Below are positions 21,576 to 34,552 of a DNA stretch of 64,000 nucleotides, in pieces. The notes under the pieces were generated by a model. The model saw nothing but the letters and a program-made list of their open reading frames with translations. It was not told where the DNA came from and did not search any database. Position 1 is the first letter of the stretch; each line of letters begins with the position of its first letter. The DNA is from Monilinia fructicola (taxonomy: Eukaryota; Ascomycota; Leotiomycetes; Helotiales; Sclerotiniaceae): positions 1,302,001 to 1,366,000 of the forward strand of contig VICG01000013.1 in assembly GCA_008692225.1 (NCBI GenBank), read 5' to 3'. Both the position numbers and the translations under genes were made by a program.

Positions 21576-24500
21576 CTAAAATCTAAAATCTAAACTTTAC
21601 TAGATTACCCTCCAATCTAATCTAATTAGCGCCTTAAGTTTAGGATCAAGCTATTTTTCAATTCTGTGGATTGTGAGGAGCGGGGATAGAGGAGCGGGGA
21701 TGTGTAGGTGGGTGAGAGGGTGAGAGGGGGATGATGTGGAGGATTTATCGCGTGATATGTATGGGATGAATTTGCATTTGCATTTGCATTTGAGTTCGCA
21801 TTCCTGTTTTCTGGGCGCGGGCGGGATGGATGGATGGAATTTTTGGGGAGGGGGAGGGGTATTTTTGTCTATCTATCTATCTATCTATCCATAGCCAAAT
21901 AAGTCCTGCCATGCACCACTGTCTAGCTAGATGTCGAGGCGGGCGGCGCGGAGGGGGGGAGGGGTTGCGTAGGTTTGGGGGTGATTGTAAGGGTTTAGGT
22001 TTTGAGAGTTTGAGGGTTTGAGGGTTTGAGGATGCGTATTTTGGGGAGTTGGGGAGGGATGGGATTGGATTGCGAGGGAGGGGATCCGGGATATGGTGGT
22101 GGTGTTTGCCCCTAGAGTACCAAAAGATGGCATATTGTCATATATAATATGGCAATCCATAAGCGTTTGGGTATATGGCATATCTGTGGATAGTTCAGGG
22201 TTCCAAGTTAGCACCCATGGTCTACATTTTTCTTTTGAGCTCGATTAATTGATCTTGGTAAGATTATATTGAGCTACAGTAAGGCTTATTTGAGCATATT
22301 GCGAGATTTCAGTTTATTTAAGTATATTCGGATATATCACGAATTTCAAGGTTATAGTATCACTATCGTCGTTGTTGATATTATTAGTATCCACTTGAAA
22401 CTATGCAAACTTTAAAGTGGTTAATACGTTAATACGTTATTAAAGAATAAGGGGGGGGCATTTTCGAAATAGGGGGGCGCAAGCGAGGTAAAAAAGCAAT
22501 TCTTTAACGAGGAATAACTACTTGCGATAAAATTATAATGGGATTGATAGTATTAAAGTGGAGTTGATGATATTAAAGTAAAGTGAAATTGAAGAGTTAC
22601 AATGGGATTGAGAATAGTATACTAATAATATTTTAAAGCTAATATACTAAAAACTAATATAGTATTCCGAAAATCTTTTAATGTGAACGCTTCAATGCTT
22701 AAGCTCCTCCCAATTATATGCATAAAATATACGCTATGATATGAGTTAGGGAGATTCTACAATTATATAGCATATTGCTATCAAAGTGGTATTCCAGGGT
22801 TGGTGGCTGCTGGTGGTTTGGGGGTTTGGGAGAAGTTTCTTGGGTGAGGTTTATATGGAATTTTGGGACATGGGCTTTAGGGAGAGGACACTGTCAATTG
22901 GTGATGTGAGGTATCAACGTGATGGTTGTAAAAGCTATACCTATCTTTCCGCCATGCTGTTACGTATCTTTTTGAAATTTCAAAGGGGTTTGGTATCTCA
23001 ATTCTGGATCATGTAGTAAGTAAGTATCTACTAAAATTATGAATATCACAAGATTCCATCGATTGCGCGCAGATCCTAGAACAGGGCGGGAAAAAACAGC
23101 TCGTGCCTAGTGAAAAGACGCCGAGGTCTGGCTTGTCCAAGTTCATCATACAATGATAGCGGGTGATTATGGAAAACCCGGAAGCGAAACCCCCCCTTCT
23201 TGCTAGCACAAGCATTGCCTAATTATTCTCAACCTATCATTGTAATGTCACGGTTGGCTTTCATAGTCAGAAAAGCACCAAGAAATATTTCCGAAAGGAA
23301 AAACACCACATTTAGCGCTGAGGTGCAAAGGGAGAATCTGTTGAAAGTTTCCCATCTTTTGACGATTGTTCTCGACATGGTATGATTGGACTCATCTCCA
23401 AAGACAATGAATGATGCATGACATCACAGAACAAAATGTGCAAGTCCTCCCGGTGTATCTGCATTCATGTGGTTAGAATTCATGGCAAAAGAAACCCGTC
23501 TCGGCACTGAAAGTATCGGTAGTCTCTTTAGTATTTCGTTAGTACCAGTCATGATACATAGAAGTCTTTGCGCATTGCTGAAAACCCCCATTGCGTTTCC
23601 CATATCTTCTCTCCAAATCTTTCCATCTTCAACCGTTATCTGTCATCTGTCCTTCAGCAATCCCCCTCTACCCTAAGCCTTAATGCGGGATTCGATGCAG
23701 GATTGTGCGTTTCGCGGTATCATCATTTCCGTTGTGAGAAGTAATTGTTTCCTTTATTTCCAGACATCCATGGATGTGCTTGAATGTTGGAATGTAAGAT
23801 TAGTTCCTGCGTGGATACTCAAATCATGGTCTTCGTTGGTTAGTCCGAGAGAAGCTCGGTTAGCTAATAATTCCTCGGCATACCCCTGATGATAAAACTA
23901 TGGTTTTTGGAGGAATAGCGCATGAAGCTTCCTGTAAGGGGCATCTGGATCCCCCCTTCTTCAGACTGCAGCGGAGTAGCGCAATATTAATGCCAAAAGA
24001 TCCTCTTGTTTCGTAAACTTGTAAATATAGAATCATTAAACTGTCCCGGAAAGACTATCCATAATGGCTCATAAGATATGGGAAGAAAATAGACTATCTT
24101 GAAGACCTGGCTCCATAGTAAAAAGCATTCATATTAGAAATAATGATGAATCGGAGTGAAGTAGAGTGGTCTTTTCGTTCTGTCGAAATGTTTTCAAAGC
24201 TCAAGTCGTCGTTGAATACAACCTATAAGCGAAAGTTACAATGAGTCACGAATATCGCTATCTTCTTATTTAAGTGGATAATTGCGTAGATCTGAGAGTA
24301 TGAGCGTATAAAGAGAGGTGATAATTTTTTGAAAAGGTCCAAGTTGTCTACTCCAATTGATGTCATAGCAATGTCTGGGATAACTTTGTCATGCTGACGA
24401 AATGAGCTTGAGTTTGGTCTTCTGATGGAATCATGATAATCATTCAATCATGGTGTGGTTCCAATACAACTCTTAACTTATTAGTCGCTGCTGTGGATAA

Positions 24501-26583
24501 TCTTACTGTTGTCTTGTATTGCAGTTCTCGTTCTCCAGGTATTTACCGTAGTTTCTTGGCAATAAAGGTTTAGATCCACCAGTGATCCCATAGTTCTATA
24601 TCTCCCCGAAGAGACATAACTAGCCTCTCCTCATCTTCAAATATATCATATCACTTGCTAGATCTGTACAGCTTTTATCGATCATCAATTTTTCTGCTTT
24701 GGTTTCGCAATAGATATTGTCAACTTTGACCGTGGTTAACTACGGGAATTACTTCAGGGCTTCGTTGGTACCTGATATACGACGAGGGAAGAGTAACGGT
24801 TCTGTCCTCAATTATGAGGATACCTAGGTAGTCATAAGTATTGGCTATCAAAAGTGCCTGTCACTGTCGATCTATCGCATTCTGAATAAGAGACATGGAG
24901 GATATCTGCATTCATCAAGCCTGAGATATCTCTGGACAGGGATTTTCTTCCTGAAAATAGTTTTCCCTTCAGCTGAGAGGATTCCAACTGTTGGGATTCA
25001 TGGAATTCAGTATAGTCGGCTTTTACGAAGCGCAGTTTGATGTTTGAAGACCATATATGACCTTGAGTTCTCGTATAACTGGTCGTTGAAGACTAAGATG
25101 GTTTGCATTCACTTGAAATTATCGATAGTTCTGCAAGCATAACTCTAAGTCTATCCTATGACAAAGAAGGGTTCAAACTTTAAGTCAGAATTCTGATATA
25201 ACCTCAATTACATTTACTTTGGCTCTATGCATTGAATGAAATAATGACCTTGAAGTAACCAACTCAAAGCGGGGTGTCTTACACGCAGCAACCAAACATT
25301 GGCCCAGATTGTCTGTTCTGCTCCAAGTCTAGTCATCAGTCGAGAGCCATGGAGTAGATGCCCCTTCAACAACAAAGAGACGGCTAGTATCAAAGGGATT
25401 GAAATAGCACATCTATTACAAGAGGCTTCGTTCCAGTATTCATGAGGCTTCAGTCCAGTACTCAATGTTCAGATTCGTGACTACAACTGCTCTCCTTTCT
25501 TCGATGAAGTTTCCTTCGCATGTTAAATCTCTGATCTTCTTTCTGGATTTGAGACTCTACCCCCTCTAGATAGCAGGGCTCAGGACCAAACTTTTAGTGC
25601 TGAGTGAGTAGAGACCTTGGAGTCATTTTAGAATACAAAGTATCCCAGATGACTTGAGCTGACCAATGAACTGTGTCACATCAAAAGCGGAATACGATTC
25701 AGGAGGCTTTATCTGACTTCTTGGCCTGATATTTTACTGTTCATATAATTTAAAACGCTGCATTCAACTTGGGAATTGTTCATGAAAAAGTGGACAATGG
25801 GAAAATCGATGATGATCTCACGAATGGAAGGGGGGAGGAGGACATGGCTTGTAGAATATAGATATTACCACTCCGCACCTTTTGAATCTCCCAAACCTAA
25901 GAACCTTGAAAGGAAATGAAGAAGTCTAGAGGTCCTATCATCATCTTGAAATCATCCCTCATTCCCCTGAAATCAAGGCATAACCAATATAAAGCCCTAG
26001 GAAACGCGAAGACACGTCTCCGAAACTATCACAAGATAGCATTCTTGCTGTCCATTGGCTCAACTTCCACGCACAATTTCCCATTTCCCAAAATTCTAAA
26101 GTTATTAGCGACAAGCCTGACGAGATCCCGCCCACATGATATATCGGATCATTGCTTCTCCCACCTGCATTTATTAGTTTTCTAAAAGAGAAACCTTTGA
26201 TCTGGAGTTTGTTTCAACACAAACAACCAAAGTTGTTCTCGAGGATGGTTCATGTGAGTACCCACACCTGCATTTGCGTTTTACTTTGTCCATCTTATTG
26301 ACATGGATTGTTGCCACATTTGAGATCGATACTCTTGATCTGTTATTACTCTTTTCCCACTATGATCTGCAAGACATGTCACGGTTAATTCTCTGCTAAT
26401 GTTCAAGCTGCAGCTTCCTGTGCCCTCTTGGAGCGCTCAAGATGAGAACGAGGTGCTTTTCTTCATCAGCTAAGGCTTTGTTGATTTTCTCCTTCCTGTC
26501 CACAATTGAACGGGAAAAACCACCTCGTTCTTTCTCAAACTGCGGGTGCTTGGGGAGATGGCCCAGACCACTGGGTTAGGGAT

Positions 26584-26859
26584 ATGAGAGGTTTTGTAGA
26601 GCCTTCTTCCTGCACCAGTGGCTGGGCCGTTCTCCTAAAAAGCCAGAATGGCCGCGTTACACTGGAGGACGAATTAATAAGATCTCATGTGACGGTCAGT
26701 GTTCAGGAGTTGATTCTACGTCAATTGATACGGTAAGTTTCTTCCTACATGATATACTTTTAACATGAGCTGACCATCCTTTGCAGACACAACAAAGCCC
26801 GTACACGCCCTTTCTCCCCAGCCCAATCGAAAACCATGAGCAGCATCTTTAGGACCTGA
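26584..26859 (+). CDS. Possible small spliced gene, product unknown
   Basis: Open frame from ATG 26584 to 26732, a textbook 54-bp intron (GTAAGT at 26733, GCTGAC branch, TTGCAG ending at 26786), then 26787-26859 in phase to a stop; 73 residues. The frame stays open upstream to about 26485, so the 5' end could be longer, but no acceptor or earlier ATG fits. No recognised domain and no clear signal peptide. The main support is the quality of the intron. It could equally be a spliced non-coding transcript. Confidence 0.3.
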
Positions 26860-29800
26860 GGAATCAAGATCCTGTCCAGATTTTCTTGCCTCATTGAAGT
26901 TAATGGGTAAATTTGAGAAGGTTAAGGATGGATATCAGCTACTGCCATCAGCATTGGAAGAAACACATGGGAACAACACTTTTCTGCCTCTTAGCAATGT
27001 TGCACAACCAAGCAAGCCATTTGCATGTTTATCTAGATCTAGAATCATGTGAATCACTTCCTAACTTTCTTTTCAATCATCAGACTCTTGGGGGTGGAAT
27101 GGATAACCACCATCACCGTTCAGCAGGACCAAACATCGACTCACCTATGAATACCATCAGAAGTGGCAAGACTCCTTTGATATATCGATAGGGATTACAT
27201 TGGTGATATCATTGGATGTCTTGACCAACACTTTGTCGAGATTGAAATATTACACCAGAAAAGTTGGTGAACTGGTTGAGGTTGGTTCTTGTCAAAGATT
27301 CTTAGAACTTTTGTAACAACAAACAAACAAATACATCATCATGGTGTCTATACCTAGTACTTTGCCGGTATTCTTCAAGGTGAGGTGAAGAATGAACATG
27401 TAACCCTTTTCGATATCTAAGATTGACAACCACGCTGCATTTCATTATGCAGAGAGAGTAGAGTTCCGAGTTACCAAGTTTCATGGATTTTCTATAGAGA
27501 CAAGGCAAACAATAACCAGACTTGTCTTCTTTTGAAACATCATATTTGGTATCTCATCCTTATCTATAACCTTTCTAAATACTCCGAAGCCCACCAAAAC
27601 ACAGCTGCTGTGTCCAAATACAAACGTGATGCCATTCAAGGCCCAGAGTCCCATAAGAAGGCTCAGTCTATCTCCCATTAGCCGAAAATTGGAAAGGAAC
27701 AGCTCGAATGGGTACTAGCGCCATCGATCCTCGGATCTGAATTTTCACTTTCCCACAGAGCGAGACATCTTCTTAATTCCAAATATCAACCACAGTTCCA
27801 CTTAGGATATATACCAAACCAAAATCCAACATCTTCTCTCTCCTTCATACAACTTATCATGCTCCTAATCGCCGTCCACAGTCTGTAAGTTAAACATGTT
27901 AACAGTGCTCCCATCATTCAATTATGCCTTGGAGCACTCAGTTTTTAATACTCATGTTCAATACATACTCGCTATTTTAGATTACTGACTTGATCATTGC
28001 ATAGAAATTGATTGCTTCCCATGGAGCACCTATCCATATGGTTAGGAACAAAGCCACGGAAATGGTGTGGCCGCTCCATCTTGTCAACAACGGCAGACTC
28101 AGCTCAGCAGCTCACATTGGGGTATGGCAATTTACCAGTTCTATTTGCACACCAGGGTGCCTGTGCCAAAGACTTCTTGAGCAGCACTACCGGGGATGCA
28201 AAGACCACTCTGTGGTGAGTTTCAAGTTCTAAGTTTTCCTTGTGACTCGATACTTGGATGGGCTTCCGATCTTCGCGTGATTACCTCTAAAGGTAAACTG
28301 TGATGCTAATTCTTTCAACAGAGGGAGACCAGCGCGGTGGAACCAATAAGTATTCATTTGCTTTACCTCATCAAACTGAATACAACGTTTGCTATCCTGA
28401 GGGGAACTTCGGCGGGAATTAGCGACTAGCATAGTAGCCAAGTCTTCACCACCACTGCTGTAAGTGCTCATTTCCCTCACTCCAGTCTTTTTATGTATGT
28501 TACCGTGATCCATCAGATGCTTAGCTACACGCTATTCAACTCAAGACTACCAAGTTACACATGCTGACCAAGTCAATCATTACAGATCTAGCGAGTAGCA
28601 GACGGAACACGCACCATCTCGCACTAGAAAAAAAGTTCTGTGGTTCCACCCCCACGGACTCCAACTTTGAATATGAATCGAGACGACAATGGCCCCAAGT
28701 ACGGTACTGATGTGTAAGCGGGGAAGGCAGAGATCGGGAAACCGTGATCTGAAAAGTAAGTGACCCGGCTGTCACGGCTCTCCAATCACCCTCTCACCAC
28801 AATCCACTGGACATCTATCAAATCCCCCAAGAACCATTTCTAGCTGATCAAGAGCATGCTAACTTTGCCATAGATCAATATGCATACCTCCTCCACCCCA
28901 CTATGTACATCAAGCTCATCTGGAGCGTTCAGTGGCGGCTTCGTCCCTCTCCAGGCAAATCATAACACTGTCGACAGAGCTAGAGATTTGGTAGATGACT
29001 CTTGTGGCATCCCAAGAGTTATCCTAAAAGCACGCTGCTTGCTTCGAGAGAGACGAACTTGCTGCTGATCAAGAAGATATCGTGGGGCGCCACAGGATAT
29101 TATGGTGCTCCTCAGCCAATGAACCAGATCCCCAACAATACACACAGTTTTAGTTGGTAGTCTGTCTGGACAACTTATTACTTTGCTCCAGAGACCCCAA
29201 ATTAATCAGACCATCAAACAGACCACCGACTAAAACAGTGTGTATTGTCATGTGTCAGTCACGTCTCTGCCTGCAAGCTTTAGACAAACCAATAATTTGA
29301 AACTGTATACTTCTGAACTGCTCTTCACCCAGCTTATGTGATTGCAATTTGTGAGTGCTGGTAATGAAAACCCGACTGGGAGATCTCTTCTTGATTGATA
29401 CTTAAAACTCTAGAATATCTATGTAAAAGCTCATTCGCATCGAACAGCCCTGTTGCAAGTATTATTCTAGATGAGTACCATTCTGCAACTCCTCTTTTGC
29501 CTCAAACTTACCCTCCCCCAACCAGCTCAATCCTCAAACCTCTTGCCAATATCCTCAAACCTTGAATGCAGCTTCATGGAATAAAAGCTATCCATCCATC
29601 TTTCAAACAGACCGCCCGATAAGCAGATTGACAAATTGACGATAACAAGTAGATGAGGGCTCAACTTCAACTCGTCGATAGCTTCACTGACCAAAGCTGA
29701 ATAATAATTTCCCAACTTCTCTTCAGCTCGGCAAGAAATTCTGCAGGATTGACAACGCGGTCGATGTATTAACAACTCTTGAAAAAAAATCAACTTCATC

Positions 29801-32800
29801 AGTCTTTCCTTCTTCCTCTTTCCCTTTCTCTCTTTGGGGCCTGAAACTATGATCAATGTCCATTATCCGTGAAGCTCGGCGGGCTTCTCGTTCATAGTAT
29901 GATTTAACTTTTGTGTTTTCCCTTTTTCTATCTTGTTCCCAATCCTCAATAGATCAAGTCTCGTCATTTCCCCTCAATTCTAGCAAGTATCGTGACAGTT
30001 ACAGCGTATCTGTCCAGCCCTGAGTAATCCAGCTCTTACCCAACAATCACGAGTCCTGATGACTCAAATCTCCTCATCGTTGCTCGATATTTGCCTCATC
30101 GGACTCAGTCATGGCCGCCAGATCCAAGTCAATTGATAAAATCTGTAAGAGATTTAAATCTGGTGCAAAAAGAGATAGAAGGGGGTGAGATTGATGGATG
30201 GCTTCTGTAAGTTCTAACTCCAAAAGCAAGTTCGGAAACTTTGCTGACGATCACTGCTCTCCAGGACTTCGCCACTGCCGACAGCACTGGCTGGATCAAA
30301 CAGAGTGTTGCTTCCTGTACTAATAGACAGATGCCGTACGTATGTTCCTGCCTCCTAGCGCTAAATGTCAATGAGCCCAGGAGTAACAGCTGATATTTGC
30401 TAGCCTGCACCTCATGCGCAAACAAGCCTCCCACCGTCTACCTTGCCTGGCAAGCCCTTCACGCCAACCTCTCTTGAAGGATTCCCCAAGAAAAACAAAA
30501 CTAGAATCCCAAAGACATCAATCATCCTGACATTGAAAATGTGCCAAGACAAGAAAAGCAACACCAGAAGCCACGGCTGTTATGGTGATGCGTGTCAACC
30601 ACAAACAAACAAACAAACATCATGATGCATCACCACACGGTGTGTGTCGTACACGCAGCGACACACATCACCATAAAAGCAGCGCTCGCCCTCCCTTCCA
30701 AACCGTGGGACCTGCCATCCCCACACTCATCTCTTGTTCTTGCCCGCCCATAGCTCCACCAACTTGGGTGGTCCGATGGACACCGCCTCATGAACACGAC
30801 ATAGAGGGAGAAAGGCAGGCCGTCCCAATGCAAAACGACGCTCTCCCCCTCCCATAGAGCCCCAACACCGCCAGTTATGCTCGGGGAAGCAAAGCAGAAG
30901 GAGAGCTTATCGCGACAAAAATAACGACTCTCTCGCTCTCGAACCCGCCGAGCCATCGCCCCAAGACGGGGTATGTGCCGAGCAGGTATTCCCCGCGACG
31001 GAAGCCGGGACAGTTCGCGCTGGCGGGACACGGGAACAGGCCGACACGACGGGTATCCGGAGAATGGCGGGCGTCATGGTCATCGAAGGTGAATGCGATA
31101 GAAGACGCTATGATTTTTCCATCACGGGCTTCTGTTCCCGCCGCGTCGATAAGATGGGCTTGGGATTGTGTCTTGGAGGCAGACGACTGCGGGAGAACGA
31201 GCTGGAGTTGTTCAAGCTTTGATTTCTACGGGATTTCAATTCTCAGATGATTCTGGGAGAGGACAAGGGGAGAGAATATAGAGCCCTGGAGTCGTTTAAG
31301 AATTGGCTTGGGGATTGAAGAAGCTGGATTGCTCGGGCTGGTTGTTCCATGGAGGGGTGGGCAGGTGGGTGGGGAGGTTTAGGTTGAGGAGAAGGAGAAG
31401 GAGAAGGAGAAGGAGAAGGAGAAGGAGAAGGAGAAGGAGAAGGAGAGGAGAAGGAGAAGGAGAAGGAGAAGGAGAAGGAGAAGGAGAAGGAGAAGGAGAA
31501 GGAGAAGGAGAGGAGAAGGAGAAGGAGAAGGAGAAGGAGAAGGAGAAGGAGAAGGAGAGGAGAAGGAGAAGGAGAAGGAGAAGGAGAAGGAGAAGGAGAA
31601 GGAGAAGAAAGACGTAGCAAGAATATTGAAGGATCAACAGCACCGACGCAACAAAGAGGAACAAAAAGAAAACAACTATACAACACATTAAATCACACCC
31701 CCACATTCCCCTCCCATTCACCAACCCCCAACCAGCAAAATCCACACCACAGACCACAGACCGCAGCACCCCTCCAACAACCAGCCACCCATCTTCCCAT
31801 CCCCCCAAGCCACCACACGCATCATCCTGCAGAAACGCCCAAACACGCCGACGCAAGCAGCAGGGTGGAAAACAAAAGAAGCCCCCTCACTAAACCCACA
31901 CAGCACAGCATCCTTATCAACCCCACCGCGGAAGAAACGACGACACGCCCAGAAACCGAGGATGAAACGTCGCAGCGAGGAATCCGTCTCTGGGAAACTT
32001 GCTCTCCGCGCCCTGCGCCATCTTCCCAAAACGGGCTGTTCGCGATACCCAGCTATCCCATGGTATGGGGTCGTGCGGAGAGACCCGCTCTGCGAACGAC
32101 GCAGCTATCTGAGCGCTGGGTGCTGAGGAGAGCGCGTTGTTTGCACACAAGGAAGTGATCCAAGGGGAGAAAGGGAGGGGTGGACTTCCAGATATAGATA
32201 AAGCACTTCGCCTCATACAGCGACTGTTCTTCAAGTCGGATTTGGAAGGATTACGGGGAATATCGGTAAAGTCTGCAGTGCAGCTTATGCATCATATTAT
32301 GTATGCATCACTACTCAAATCTTGTATGGGAGATGGATGCTACGTCCCCATCACTACGATAATTGCTCACTCTCTCATGGGGATTACTCTCCAACGTACG
32401 TTTAGCTCTGCCAGCACCAGACTACTAGTCATCTAGATTAGAGAATCTCTTGGTATTATGTACTAATGTGATTGAATCATATATACATGCAACTAAACAC
32501 TGATATCACAATCTCGAAAGCTTACCACCAAAGCTCACCAAGCTCAACCTCCAGCTCAAATTAATACAGCAACCTCCTCCAATCGCTCACAATGATACCC
32601 CAAAGTCTAAGCCCCAAAAGTAGTCTAGCGCGGGGAAAACTTGAACCCTGCCATCCATAACCGAGATTGTGCTAAACAAGCCCTCCTCTATCGGACGCCG
32701 ATAGTTTTTGTTTTCTTGTCAACAACCATTATCAAACCCTTCTTGTGCATGAAACTTTCGATCTATTCATTCAGCACAATTACAAAGAGATATTGGACAA

Positions 32801-33103
32801 GAGCGACTTCTTTTTTATTATTCCTGCAACCAACAAGAACTTCTGAAAAGCACTTCCTTTCAAGATATTTGACTCCCAACAGAACTATCTGCACATTTAT
32901 TACAAGAGAGAAAACTACGATTACTCATTTGCTCGTGCTGGTTAGTAGAGCATATTCATTCTCCCCTGTTCATCGCTCTTGGGTTTGAAATTCCCCATCT
33001 GATTTTTCCAGATTTCTTTCGCCGAATTCTTTCCATCTATCTAATTCATCGGATTACTAACCTCAATCCAATAGATCTGACGAATCTTCCTAGTCATCCA
33101 AAA
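26860..33103. other. Gene-poor region
   Basis: About 6.2 kb with only short scattered open frames, most of them overlapping on both strands. A pyrimidine-rich leader-like stretch and ATG at 27858 is followed by GTAAGT at 27884, but no reading frame joins cleanly. The 31387-31610 repeat creates long spurious frames on both strands. The stretch 32440-33103 is probably the promoter and leader of the SET gene. Confidence 0.55.
31387..31610. repeat. GGAGAA hexanucleotide array
   Basis: About 36 GGAGAA units broken three times by the same shorter GGAGAGGAGAAG variant, so a higher-order unit of roughly 50-70 bp is visible. Purine-only on the plus strand. Confidence 0.92.
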
Positions 33104-34552
33104 ATGGCTTCCTCTTCATCCAATGAAGATGAAATTGGTTCAGAGATCATGGAGGCGTTCTTAGCTTTGTTTCCCAGAGACAACATATATGTAGCCCAAG
33201 ATCGAGACGGTGACACGGCAACAATGCATGCTGTGTTTCGGACCGTGGCCATGACCGCTGCTGGCCAATCTGCGGGTTCTGCATCGGCCGAACCCAAACC
33301 TGAGGGTGAGGCCATCGCTCCAGTTATTACCCCAGGGTCTGCCGCTGGCGCTGCTATACCTTCAGGACTGGTACTTTCCTCTGAAGAGTCTAACGATTTT
33401 GCCGAGAAAAGAGACAGTAAGGGTGTCGAGCCTTTCGAGGATAATGACTCCATAGACAACGACACCGTTCACCCAGCACCAGCGGCAACACTAAAGGAGG
33501 AGATTGTTAACGATGGTAAGCATTCACTTCAACGCTTCGGTTGACTGCTACTTAATACCAACACGAACCAACTGACAACAACAGCATTCCTCTCATCTCG
33601 CCTTTTCGAGATAAAGCCCATCCTCCTAGGAACCCCTTCATCACCCACCTCGGAGCTAGAAGAAGGACTCTTCGCCATACACCCTATACCCGCGTACACA
33701 GAAATCTTCCGTGAAGCCCCTCTAATCCACGGGGGCCCCACCTGGCTCGGACGCGAAGCCGCTGTTAGATCCCTCACTGCCTCGAAAAAAGATGCTGCTG
33801 CACGACTGATGGGTGTTTGCCATTGCGATAGCGAATATTGTAGAAGTGAGACGGTTTTGATGCAGATCTGGGATTCCAATAACTACGCAGCTGATGGCCA
33901 AGAGGATTTCATCTACGCAAATGGAAGTAAGATCAACCATGCTTGCGTTTCGAACTGCACCATGGCCTTCACTCCTGCACCTAAGTCTTACGTATCCATT
34001 AGGACGAAAAGAGATTTGGTTCAGGGTGAGGAAATCACCATCAACTATGGCTGTGAGGGTCCATTCCAATACAGAGAAGAAAAATTCGCCAAGGAATTCA
34101 AGTTCCTATGCAGATGCGATGCCTGCATCAACAAGCTCGACGTTCCACGCACCGATCATGCTTACCACAGTGAACACAAGTTGTTTCTTGCAACCGATAC
34201 AACAACCATCACTGTTCTCGGTGTTGAGACGTCTGCCGAGGCAGCTGAGTCTAAAGAAATTCGGGAATGGGCCGCAGAGATTGAGAAATTCGCCACTGGA
34301 GAGGAAGAAAAATTGTACAATTTGTACAAATCCTTGATTTCCGCGGGAGCTCGGAGTTTGAAACAAACTCCACACCACAGACCCAGACCCGTGCAGACTT
34401 GGTTCGAGATGGGCTTGATGAAATACTTGCGGGGAGATAACAAGTATCATTTTGATGAGGATACTTTGCAGTGCTATCTTTATAGGATTACAAAGAAGTT
34501 CGCCGTTAATTTTGAGTCAGTGAATATGTGCCCAGGCTTCATATATCATTGA
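33104..34552 (+). CDS. SET-domain protein (SMYD-like / set5-like)
   Basis: Exons 33104-33515 and 33585-34552, intron GTAAGC...CTGAC...ACAG, 459 residues. The first ~140 residues are acidic and low in structure. The SET region begins with EEGLFAIHPIPAYTEIFREAP (an ITAGSELF-like start). It contains NHACVSNC near residue 255 (the NHSCxPN motif that binds S-adenosylmethionine and the lysine channel), GEEITINYG near 288, and a post-SET zinc cluster FLCRCDAC. Such proteins methylate lysines on histones or other proteins. A helical C-terminal part (about residues 340-459) follows. No MYND finger is seen between the halves. Substrate cannot be told from sequence. Start and splice phase are unambiguous. 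Confidence 0.88.

Larger units (their letters stand above)
20882..26583. other. Gene-poor AT-rich region
   Basis: About 5.7 kb without an open frame above 100 codons from either strand. It begins with ACATAC repeats (20883-20945), holds the TATAAAA array (21280-21575), and has a perfect TACCTAGGTA at 24821-24830. Isolated splice-like signals occur (for example GTAAGTATC at 23020), but I could not join any exons. Nothing resembles a transposon protein or terminal repeat. Confidence 0.6.

Noticed and set aside
22440..30800. Transposon remnants in the gene-poor region
   Set aside because: No reverse transcriptase, transposase or terminal repeat could be recognised by reading; a database search would be needed.
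31243..31856. Long open frames on both strands rich in SPSPSP, LLLLLL or RRRRRR
   Set aside because: All are produced by the GGAGAA array; no ATG-proximal or flanking protein-like sequence supports them.
32137..32436. 99-codon plus-strand frame
   Set aside because: Starts at a non-ATG codon, no recognisable domain, ends at random; treated as chance.
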